From Lotus japonicus (taxonomy: Eukaryota > Streptophyta > Magnoliopsida > Fabales > Fabaceae), in contig NC_080043.1 of assembly GCF_012489685.1 (NCBI RefSeq), positions 31,900,743 to 31,964,742 on the forward strand: DNA of 64,000 bases. The letters are read 5' to 3'. This document shows positions 25,835-37,800 of this stretch, piece after piece. The notes under the pieces are model-generated. The model saw only the letters and a program-made list of their open reading frames with translations, did no database searches and was not told the DNA's origin. The translations under genes were made by a program, and so were the position numbers. Position 1 is the stretch's first letter. Every line of letters starts with the position of its first letter.

Positions 25835-28800
25835 TGGTAATATATTAACAAATTAACTTAAGCTATAGCTTTCAAACTCACTCTTTTAAAAAAAAAGTTA
25901 GGGACATTAATTCTTAGTGACGTGTCATTCTTACGTTAATTCTCATAAAAAAATTCAACGTGTCATTCTCAGGTTAATTCTCATAAAAAAATACATTTTT
26001 AAATTTTAGATTTGATTAGGATTTAGGTTGTTTTTTTCTTGATTTTATCTTAATTTATTTTTGATTTATTTTTAGAGTATTCATTAATTTTATGGTATTT
26101 TTATTGAATTTTTTTAAATAGAGATAATATCTATTTAAATAGAGATAGGTTTAGATATATTTAGTTTCTTTTTATCTCTTTGTTAGATTAATAATAAACT
26201 AAATCTTAACAGATATTCAACAGAGTCCTTATATATCTTTGGCTTCTATGCATTTTCAGGGGTTAAATAACATGTGTGATATTTTCTCCTTGATTTATAG
26301 GTTGAAGAAAGTATTCGTAATGACAGTGTTAATCCCATGGCAGAGCGGTGTGATTACCTTTGAGACTCACGATATGGCTCAGGTTGGTGCTACGATCTAT
26401 GATGGAAAATTTGATGTATGTATTCTCATCATTTATTACTTTTTCCCTTTTTTTTAGATTTATGGTTCTGGAAAGTGATATCATTTTCTCTTCTTATTTT
26501 CAATTTTTTTTGATGGCTCAAAGACATGTCAAGGTTGATAACCAAAACACAGGTTCTTGCTGAAATGCTTTACTACTCTTGCTATTTTATTTTGTTAAGC
26601 CAGAGAAACAGATTGGAATTGATATATCATTCATCTTTTGAAAACCATCACCAAAATAAAATTTCAGTTTCTCTTCTACTAAGCATTTCATCAGACACAA
26701 AAAATAAAGGGGAAAAAAATTAAGTTACCTCTTTGCCATTGTCGTTGAGGAGGATTGTGGGAAAGCGAGAGGTAGAGGTCCTTCTTCAGAGAATGAGATT
26801 ATGCTGTTGAGCCTCCTCTGGCGGTAATCATCTTCCCTGTCGATGATCCTATGCAACTTGCGAAAACCCAAATCGGCGTTGGTTTCAGGGGCGGAGGGCA
26901 TGTCCTTGAGGAGGCTTTTGGGGGCGGGGTTGAAGACTTGAAATGTGGTATGCGTCCCTGTCGCTTGCACCATAGAGATCTTGTGATTGTCTACTTATTT
27001 CTTTTTCTTCTCTATATATGTTACCATACTTGTCTTCCCCTTATTGCATTATGTTTTGGTTACTTTTTCTTAATCGTAAGTTAAATGAGTAAAAATTGTA
27101 CTTTACCCGTTTAAATCAAATTATCATTTTTCTCATACCATCTCATGGCCTTAATCAGTGTAATATTTGTAGTTTATTTTCATAGCCCTAATTTAGATTT
27201 AGCACGGTTCTATAGCCCTTTACTTCTTCATAGGTGGTAATGGACAATTAAAATTACTTAAAACAAAAGACCTAGGAAGGAAATCTAACTTAATTCTTAA
27301 GGTTGCACCCCAACAAAATCCAGCAATGACCACATCAACTTAAATAGTAATTGGACTTTGAAGAGAAAAATATCTGTTCAGATAACTTTTGAGATCTAGG
27401 AAAATAAAGTTTTTAACTTTTGATTGTATTTCAAACTGATAATGCCCATCAAGCAATCAGGAGAAGCCTTTCAAGCAAACATCCTGTTATTAGAAAACCA
27501 TGCTCCCTCATGTTTACAATGGTGTCATCATGTAGCAGGCTGACATAGATAAAACATAAGTATCTAGTGCAGTTATCTTGGTAATGAAGGAATATGTATA
27601 ATTGGCTGACTGACCATTCCTGTTTCATGAGGATTATATTAGAGTGATAGATAATTCCTTCTTTTAGAATTAGGACTTGGGGTTGTGTCTTAACTTAGTA
27701 GACAGAATCATAGAATTTATTTCTCATTGTATTTTTCTTAAAAATATATTCTAATTTTTTTATCGTAATTAAAGTCTAAGGATACTTGAAAACACCAACA
27801 AAAAATCAAGAAATAAATCACCTTAATCCTAATCAAATCTAAAATTAAAAAAGATACTAACTAAAGATAGATAAAACTACCAAAATCTAGCAAATCACAA
27901 TAAAAACTCATAAAATCATGAATTAAATAAAAATCCAAAAATTCAATAAAATACCATAAAAATTAATTAATACTCGAAAAATAAATCAAAAATAAAATAA
28001 AAGACCAACAGATAAAATCAAGAAATAAACAACTTAAATCAATAATAAGATAAATTAAGATAAAATAATGAAATAAACAACCTAAATCCTAATCAAATCT
28101 AAAATTTAAAAATGTACTAAATAAATATAGATAAAAACTATCAAAATCTTGCAAATCACAATAAAAACTCATAAAATCCTAAATTAATTAAAAATCCGAA
28201 AATTCAATAAAAATACCATAAAAATTAATTAATACTCTATAAATAAATAAAAAATAAATTAAGATAAAATCAAGGAATACACAACCTAAATCCTAATCAA
28301 ATCTAAAATTTAAAAATATATATTTTTTTATGAGAAATAACCTGAGAATGACACGTGGAATTTTTTTTATGAGAATTAACGTGGGAATGACACGTCATTA
28401 AGAATTAACGTGAGAACGACACGTCACTGAATCAGCCTGATAGCAATAGGATTTGGCAATTCCAAATTAACACTAACCTATAGGTATTCAGTTGTAGAAG
28501 AATCCCACCCAAACTATGAAAAAATCTAAATTGCAAGGTGAAATGAATCACACTACTTTTCCACATACCTCGATTAATTAAAAAATATATATTTTCTATT
28601 GTTTTATATGCACAATATTTTTTTTATTGATCTCAAGTTAATTATATTCTCATAAAAAATACCTTTTTAAATTTTAGATTTGATTAGGATTTAGATTGTT
28701 TATTTCTTGATTTTATCTTAATTTATTTTTGATTTATTTCTAGAGTATTAATTAAATTTTATGGTATTTTTAGTGAATTTTTCTGATTTTTATTTTATAT

Positions 28801-31800
28801 GCACAATATTTTTTTTATTGATCTCACCTCGCTTATGTTAGTCACTAAGACTATGTTTGTATAAATGTTCACATACATTCAAATGCACCTATATCTCAAT
28901 CTTTGTTAGTAGTACATGCCTCAAATTAAAGTACGTACTTATGGCCATTAACCTTAAGATTTGGATAACACACTGCAGTAAGATCTGGTTAGCCTAATTC
29001 ATAAGCTTACAACATCAAAGAAACTTTTAATCCCCCCTTAAAAAGTGAGAACAGATGGAAAACCTCACCTTTCATGACCAGTGAGAACAGATAAATGTTG
29101 AAATAACATACATAACAATGAAAAAAAATAAATGGGATGTTGATCTATCAATGTTAATTTTTTTTTATCAACAAACACATTAATACATGAACATTACAAA
29201 ACAATAATAATGAAACATAGAATGGGTTAAAACATGCTTTGGCGAACAAAAGACACTTCTAGAACTACATGAAAGAATCATTAAAATTGAAGAAGAAGGA
29301 CTACCAGAGATATGAGGAAAATGATATGCCTTTGACTTTTGAGTGATAACAATTCTTAGTCTACAAAGCCACAAAGCATTGTTTTTTACATACCTGGAAC
29401 AAAGAGGCTGAAGCAAGAAGTGAGAAACTCGTTTTTGAGTTTGAAGAATGTAAGATCAAGTTTTGATCTAGTAGTACAACTCTGTGTTTTGATGATTACA
29501 AGTTAACCTTTTGATATGAACAATTGTGGTACTCTAACGTGTTTTTCTGAGTGTGCTATTTACAGGCTCTGACCTCAACTCAATCTCACACAAATCAGAA
29601 GCACTGTGTATAAAGAGTGACCCAAGCAACGCTTTCGCATTCACCATGTTCAGTATGAACAGTGGAAAAGCTTCAGAAGTTCTGAAGCTATACAAACTCT
29701 GATGTGGACTCAGTCGCTAGAAGCTCTGAAGATCCAGAAGTTCTGATAACCAAGAAACACTGAAGGTTCAGATGTTCTGATGGTGTAGAAGACTCTGAAG
29801 ATCCAGAAGCTGAATAGTGGAAACTCTGAAGTCCAGAAGCAAGAAACTCTGAAGGCCATGTTCTTCCCTCTGAGTTCAGAATCAGAAGATACAATGGTCA
29901 GAGGATCTGTGCTTTCCCTCTGACTCTGATCAACCGGCTTCACAAGTTCCTATATGAAGTATTCCCCTGATCAGAAGTCTCCTAGGTTAAAAGGTCAAGT
30001 CGCTATCCAAGTACAAAAGCAGTGTACCTTCCTGACGACCTACCTAACGTTCTCAGCCACAGCAGAAGCTGGATTTTCCAGAACTGCCCTCCAACGGTAG
30101 CATTTCCCATGCAACGCTCAACCCTAATCCTTGGAGTATATATAGAGGCTGAAGATTGAAAGAAGCGGCTAGAATACCAGAAGAAGAAACATACACGCGC
30201 AAGACATATTCAAAATATTCTAAGCTTTCTTTCATCCTGAATTTCATTGTGTTTACTATAAGCTTTTTAGAAGCAATTTCTTTGTAAACAAGAACTTCAT
30301 ATACAGTTGTATAGTTTTCCTTTAGGAGATCAAGGTTGATCGGATCCTAGAGAAGACTAAGAGAGTGAATCTTAGTGTGAGCTAAGTCAGTGTATTGTTA
30401 GTCACTTGTAGGTTTCAAGTGCAGTTGTAACACATACCTGATTAGTGGATTGCCTTCATTCTAAGAAGGAAGAAATCACCTTAACGGGTGGACTGGAGTA
30501 GCTTGAGTGATTTATCAAGTGAACCAGGATAAAATCCTTGTGTGCTTTTCTATCTCTTATCTTAAGCTCTTAAGTTCTCGAAAAGATTTGTCAAAATCTT
30601 TAAGGTGGAAGTTTAGTTCTGAAAACGTTATTCAAACCCCCCCTTTCTACCGTTTTTCATACCTTCAATTGGTATCAGAGCGCAAGTTCTGATTACCACA
30701 CCTAACAGTGTTCAGTGATCCGGGCCGGTGTGAAAAACAATGGCTGCCACCACCAGTGAAACTCAAAGAGATGGTTACAACGCAAAGCCTCCTATGTTCG
30801 ATGGTCAAAGGTTCGAATATTGGAAAGATAGACTGGAAAGTTTCTTTCTGGGTTTCGATGCAGATCTCTGGGATATTATTGTGGATGGCTATGAGCGTCC
30901 AGTTGATGCAGATGGCAAGAAGATCCCAAGGTCAGAGATGACTGCAGATCAAAAGAAGCTGTACTCACAACATCACAAAGCAAGAGCAATTCTTCTAAGT
31001 GCTATTTCCTATGAGGAGTACCAGAAGATTACAGATCGTGAGTTTGCTAAAGGCATTTTTGATTCTCTGAAGATGTCTCATGAAGGAAACAAGAAAGTCA
31101 AAGAATCAAAGGCATTGTCTTTGATCCAAAAGTATGAATCCTTCATTATGGAGCCAAATGAGTCCATTGAAGAAATGTTCTCCAGATTTCAATTGCTTGT
31201 AGCTGGCATACGACCTCTCAACAAGAGCTACACGACAAAAGATCATGTCATAAGGGTCATCAGGTGTCTTCCTGAAAGTTGGATGCCTTTGGTGACTTCA
31301 ATAGAGCTCACGAGAGACGTTGAGAATATGAGTTTAGAAGAACTCATCAGCATTTTAAAATGCCATGAGCTGAAGCGCTCAGAGATGCAAGATCTGAGGA
31401 AAAAGTCCATAGCCTTGAAATCCAAATCTGAAAAGGCTAAGGTTGAGAAGTCAAAGGCTCTTCAAGCTGAAGAAGAAGAATCTGAAGAAGCATCAGAAGA
31501 TTCTGATGAAGATGAGCTGACTCTGATCTCCAAGAGACTCAACCGCATCTGGAAGCACAGGCAGAGCAAGTTCAAAGGCTCTGGAAAGGCAAAAGGAAAG
31601 TATGAGTCCTCAGGCCAGAAGAAGTCTTCAATCAAGGAAGTCACATGTTTCGAGTGCAAAGAATCTGGGCACTACAAAAGTGATTGTCCAAAGTTGAAGA
31701 AAGACAAGAAGCCAAAGAAGCACTTCAAGACCAAGAAGAGTCTGATGGTGACATTCGATGAATCAGAGTCAGAGGATGTTGACTCTGATGGTGAAGTCCA

Positions 31801-34800
31801 AGGACTCATGGCCATTGTCAAAGACAAAGGATCAGAGTCAAGGGAAGCTGTTGACTCTGACTCAGAATCAGAAGGAGATCCTAACTCAGACGATGAAAAT
31901 GAGGTATTTGCTTCTTTCTCTACCTCTGAACTGAAACATGCTTTGTCTGATATCATGGATAAGTATAACTCTTTATTGTCTAAGCATAAAAAGTTGAAAA
32001 AGAACTTATCTGCTGTCTCCAAGACTCCTTCTGAACATGAGAAAATTATTTCTGATTTGAAAAATGAAAATCATGCTTTGGTAAATTCTAACTCTGTGCT
32101 TAAGAACCAGATTGCTAAGTTAGAAGAAATTGTTGCATGTGATGCCTCTGATTGTAAAAATGAATCTAAGTATGAAAAGTCTTTTCAAAGATTCCTAGCT
32201 AAAAGCGTGGATAGAAGCTTAATGGCTTCAATGATCTATGGCGTAAGCAGAAATGGAATGCATGGCATTGGCTATTCTAAACCAATTAGAAATGAGCCTT
32301 CTGTGTCTAAAGCTAAATCCTTGTATGAATGCTTTGTTCCCTCTGGTACCATATTGCCTGATCTTGTACCTGCTAAAATTGCTAAAAACCCTCTTAAAAA
32401 GGGATCTTTCTCTATGACTAAATATCATGCAAATATTCCCTTAAAATATTATGTTGAGACACCCAAGGTGATCAGAACCTCTGGGGTAACTAACAAAAGA
32501 GGACCCAGAAAGTGGGTACCTAAGGACAAAATTATCTATGTTGCAGATATCCTTGATAGCTCCACTGAAACACCAATCATGGTATCTGGACAGTGGATGC
32601 TCGCGTCACATGACGGGAGAAAAGCGTATGTTCCGAGAGCTGAAACTTAAGCCTGGAGGCGAAGTTGGCTTCGGAGGAAATGAAAAGGGTAAAATTGTTG
32701 GTACTGGTACTATTTGTGTAGATAGTAGTCCATGCATTGACAATGTTTTATTGGTAGACGGCTTAACACATAACTTATTGTCTATAAGTCAATTAGCTGA
32801 CAAGGGTTATGATGTTATATTCAATCAAAAGTCCTGCCGGGCTGTAAGTCAGATCGATGGCTCTGTTCTGTTTAACAGCAAGAGGAAGAACAACATTTAT
32901 AAGATCAGATTATCTGAGTTGGAGGCTCAGAATGTGAAGTGCCTTCTGTCTGTTAATGAAGAGCAGTGGGTATGGCATAGACGGTTAGGGCATGCCAGTA
33001 TGAGAAAGATTTCTCAGCTGAGCAAGCTAAACCTTGTCAGGGGCTTACCCAATCTGAAGTTCGCTTCAGACGCTCTTTGTGAAGCATGTCAGAAAGGCAA
33101 ATTCACAAAAGTCCCTTTCAAGGCAAAGAATGTTGTCTCAACCTCAAGGCCGTTAGAACTTCTGCATATCGACCTGTTTGGACCAGTGAAAACTGAGTCT
33201 ATAGGTGGCAAGAGATATGGGATGGTTATCGTTGATGACTATAGCCGCTGGACGTGGGTAAAGTTTCTAACCCGCAAGGATGAGTCTCATGCTGTGTTCT
33301 CTACCTTCATTGCTCAAGTGCAAAACGAGAAGGCTTGTAGGATTGTGCGTGTCAGAAGTGACCATGGTGGAGAGTTTGAGAATGACAAGTTTGAGAGTCT
33401 GTTTGATTCCTATGGAATTGCACATGATTTCTCTTGTCCCAGAACTCCTCAACAAAATGGTGTTGTTGAGAGGAAGAACAGAACTCTTCAGGAGATGGCT
33501 AGAACCATGCTCCAAGAAACTGGCATGGCTAAGCACTTTTGGGCAGAGGCAGTAAATACAGCATGTTACATTCAGAACAGAATCTCTGTGAGACCAATTC
33601 TGAATAAGACTCCTTATGAATTGTGGAAGAACATAAAACCCAACATTTCTTATTTTCATCCTTTTGGCTGTGTTTGTTATGTTCTCAATACTAAGGATAG
33701 ATTGCATAAATTTGATGCTAAGTCTTCTAAGTGTCTATTACTTGGTTATTCTGATAGATCTAAAAGTTTTAGATTTTATAATACTGATGCTAAGACTATT
33801 GAAGAATCTATTCATGTTAGATTTGATGATAAGCTTGACTCTGACCAGTCAAAGCTAGTTGAAAAGTTTGCAGATTTAAGCATTAATGTTTCTGACAAAG
33901 GCAAAGCTCCAGAGGAAGTTGAGCCAGAGGAAGATGAACCAGAGGAAGAAGCTGGTCCCTCTAACTCACAAACTCTGAAGAAGAGCAGAATCACTGCAGC
34001 TCACCCTAAGGAATTGATTCTGGGCAACAAAGATGAACCAGTCAGAACCAGATTTGCCTTCAGACCCTCTGAAGAGACCTTGCTGAGTCTGAAAGGATTG
34101 GTGTCCTTAATTGAACCCAAGTCCATAGATGAAGCTCTTCAGGACAAGGATTGGATTCTGGCCATGGAAGAAGAATTGAATCAATTTTCCAAGAACGATG
34201 TTTGGAGCTTAGTGAAGAAGCCTGAGAATGTTCATGTTATTGGAACGAAATGGGTATTCAGAAACAAGCTAAATGAGAAAGGAGAAGTAGTCAGAAACAA
34301 GGCAAGGCTAGTTGCTCAAGGCTACAGCCAGCAGGAAGGAATAGACTACACTGAAACATTTGCTCCGGTAGCAAGACTGGAGGCAATTAGACTGTTGATC
34401 TCCTTCTCAGTAAATCACAACATAGTTCTACATCAGATGGACGTAAAGAGTGCCTTCCTAAATGGTTATATCTCAGAGGAAGTCTATGTTCATCAACCCC
34501 CAGGTTTTGAAGATGAAAAGAAACCAGACCATGTGTTCAAATTGAAGAAATCACTCTACGGTCTGAAGCAAGCTCCCAGAGCATGGTATGAGAGACTTAG
34601 CTCATTCCTTCTGGAGAATGAGTTTGTAAGGGGTAAAGTAGATACAACTCTCTTTTGCAAGACTTATAAAGATGATATCTTAATTGTGCAAATTTATGTT
34701 GATGATATTATATTTGGTTCTGCTAATCAATCTCTATGCAAAGAATTTTCTGAGATGATGCAGGCTGAATTTGAGATGAGTATGATGGGAGAATTAAAGT

Positions 34801-37800
34801 ACTTTCTGGGAATACAAGTTGATCAAACACCAGAAGGAACATATATCCATCAGAGCAAGTACACTAAAGAACTTCTGAAGAAGTTCAATATGCTGGAATC
34901 CACAGTGGCCAAGACTCCAATGCATCCTACATGCATTTTGGAGAAAGAAGATAAAAGTGGTAAAGTATGTCAGAAGCTCTATCGTGGAATGATAGGTTCA
35001 CTTCTATACTTAACTGCATCTAGGCCAGACATATTATTTAGTGTTCACTTATGTGCTCGTTTCCAATCAGATCCAAGGGAAACCCACTTAACTGCTGTTA
35101 AGAGGATCCTAAGGTATCTGAAAGGCACCACTAACCTTGGCTTGATGTACAAGAAAACATCAGAGTATAAGCTTTCAGGTTATTGTGATGCTGATTATGC
35201 TGGAGATAGAACAGAGAGAAAGAGTACTTCTGGAAATTGTCAATTTCTGGGAAGCAATCTAGTCTCATGGGCAAGCAAGAGGCAATCAACCATTGCACTA
35301 TCAACTGCAGAGGCAGAATATATCTCAGCAGCAATATGCAGCACTCAGATGCTCTGGATGAAACATCAGCTGGAGGATTATCAGATCCTTGAGAGCAATA
35401 TCCCAATTTATTGTGATAACACTGCTGCAATCTCGTTGAGCAAGAATCCCATCTTGCATTCAAGGGCAAAGCACATTGAGGTAAAGTATCACTTCATTAG
35501 AGATTATGTGCAGAAGGGCGTACTTCTTCTGAAGTTTGTTGATACTGACCATCAATGGGCAGATATCTTTACAAAGCCCTTAGCAGAGGATAGATTCAAT
35601 TTTATTCTGAAAAATCTAAACATGGACTTTTGTCCAGAGTGAAGATGGATCAGAACCTCTGACTATGATACTTCTTGATCAGAAGATGTCTAGTTCAGAA
35701 GGTAACTCAATCAGAGTGTGTGTGCCCACTGGTACTGACTCTGAAGCTGAGACAACAACACGTGTGTCAGAATTTCTGGTGCATAATTCCTTGTGCCCGT
35801 GTGACAGTCTGTTATGATTGCGTGTAGATATGCTTATCTCCTGTGTGTGATTGTGTATTTTACTGTTACTATCTATGTTTAATTTTAAACCGTTGATCTT
35901 AAAGTGCTTTTTGAATCAACAACGGTTAATTGATAAAACCCACTATACACACACGTTCTCGTTCACTTCCGGTTTTCACTCTCGCACTCTCTGCTTTTCA
36001 AAACCGCTCTTCTCGATTTCTCTCTCGATCTCTCTTCATCTTTCAAACTTCATCTTCTACCTCAAACCTTCAACCTCTTCAAGATGGTGAGACAAACCAG
36101 AAGATCTGCTGCAGATGCACCTCAGTTCCCTCACATGGAAGTCGGTTTGGCAACGGGTCAAAGGGGCTCTGAGAACCCGGCACAAGAACAAGTTCAAGCT
36201 CAAGAGCAGATTGTTCCTATTGCAGAACGGGGCTGTGCCATTCACTGCGTATTTCCTCCTGAGGAACTCCAAGTCCTGGCAGAATGGAGATTCAACCTCG
36301 ATAACTTGGCTGCAAATGGGTTTGATCTTCGTCCTGAAGTCCAAGCTCAAGGTTGGGGAAACTACTTCAATCGACTTCGAGGACCGGTGTATGAGAAACT
36401 GGTAAAGGAATTCTGGAAGCACGCAGACTGCGATGATACTCAAGTGGTCTCTCACATTCTTGGCAGGAAGATCATCATCACTGAGAAGTCATTCGTGAAT
36501 CTGCTAGGAGCAGAAACTGCTTATGGGTATCGGTTCCAACTGACGGAATCCAAGCTGAAACCCAGCACCAAAGACATAGTCAATCAGGCCCTGTACACCA
36601 CCTTCATACCGGGCAAGACGAGTTACAAGGTGATGGATCTTCACCCCAAACTCAGAATCTGGCACAAGATCCTGCTCAATTGCATCAATCAGAGACCGAA
36701 GGGCAGTTCCCCAGATTACATCAACTTCAACCAGAAGGCGATGCTGTTCTTCATTCAAAACAAGGAGAAGATCTGCCTTCCCTACTTCCTGTTCTCCTAC
36801 TTGAAGGAATGCATCAGGAAGTCTCGCACCACCGCCTCCATCAAGTCTGCAATCAAATATATCCCTTTTGGGAGGCTACTCTCAGACTTTCTCATTGAAA
36901 GCAACTTGGTGCAAGATTTGATAAATGCTGGTTGCACAGAGGATTTGAGCACAATTGTCAGTGATGTCTTCACTGCAAACTCCTCGAAGAAGATGGGCTT
37001 AATCCAGAAGAAGATTGCTCCTGCTCATGAAGACACATCTTCTGAGATCAGAGGAAGAAGAATGCCTCTGAGTGACTACCCTCTGTGGACACAAGCAGAC
37101 CATCCTGAAGCCATCAGATGCTATGTTGAAGACCTCAGGGCTCAAGGTTTCGAAATTGACCTTGATGATTTCATCAGCAAACTACCACCAGCTCCAGAGT
37201 TTCCTTCTCCTCCCAAGAAGAAAACCAAGAGGAAGATGATTTTGGAAGAATCCTCAGAGGAATCTGATGTCCCTCTGGTCAAGAAGACGAAGAGCAAGCT
37301 TGATGATGATGATGGTGATGATAGTGAGGATGGTCCTCCAAAGAAGAAGCAGAAGAAGGTCAGAATTGTGGTGAAGCCTACTCGGGTGGAACCAGCTGCT
37401 GCAACGGTCAGAAGGACTGAACCTCCTGCCAGAGTGACTCGATCATCAGCACATACAAGTAAGCCTGCACTTGCCTCTGATGATGATTTGAATTTATTTG
37501 ATGCACTTCCTATTTCTGCTTTGCTTCAACACTCCTCAAATCCCCTCACTCCTATTCCTGAATCCCAGCCAGCCGAACAAACCACCTCTCCTCCACATTC
37601 CCCAAGATCTTCCTTCTTTCAACCTTCTCCTACTGAAGCACCACTCTGGAATTTGCTTCAGAGTCAACCCTCTAGGTCAGAAGAACCAACCTCTCTCCTT
37701 ACCATTCCATACGACCCATTATCTTCTGAACCAATCGTCCAAGACCAACCTGAGCCCAACCAAACAGAACCACAACCCAGAACGTCTGATCACTCTGCTC

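Larger units (their letters stand above)
25905..28440. repeat. Segment bounded by ~230-bp inverted repeats within the Helitron
   Basis: 25910-26140 (GTGACGTGTCATTCTTACG, then TTTTAGATTTGATTAGGATT) is repeated inverted at about 28180-28430. Between the arms are two possible captured gene pieces (26281-26416 and 26725-26973). It could be a MULE/Pack-MULE nested in the Helitron or an internal inverted duplication. No 9-bp duplication was found at its edges. Confidence 0.45.

Noticed and set aside
25489..25851. 120-codon minus ORF
   Set aside because: Built from an ATT microsatellite and TACCC-rich interspersed repeats.
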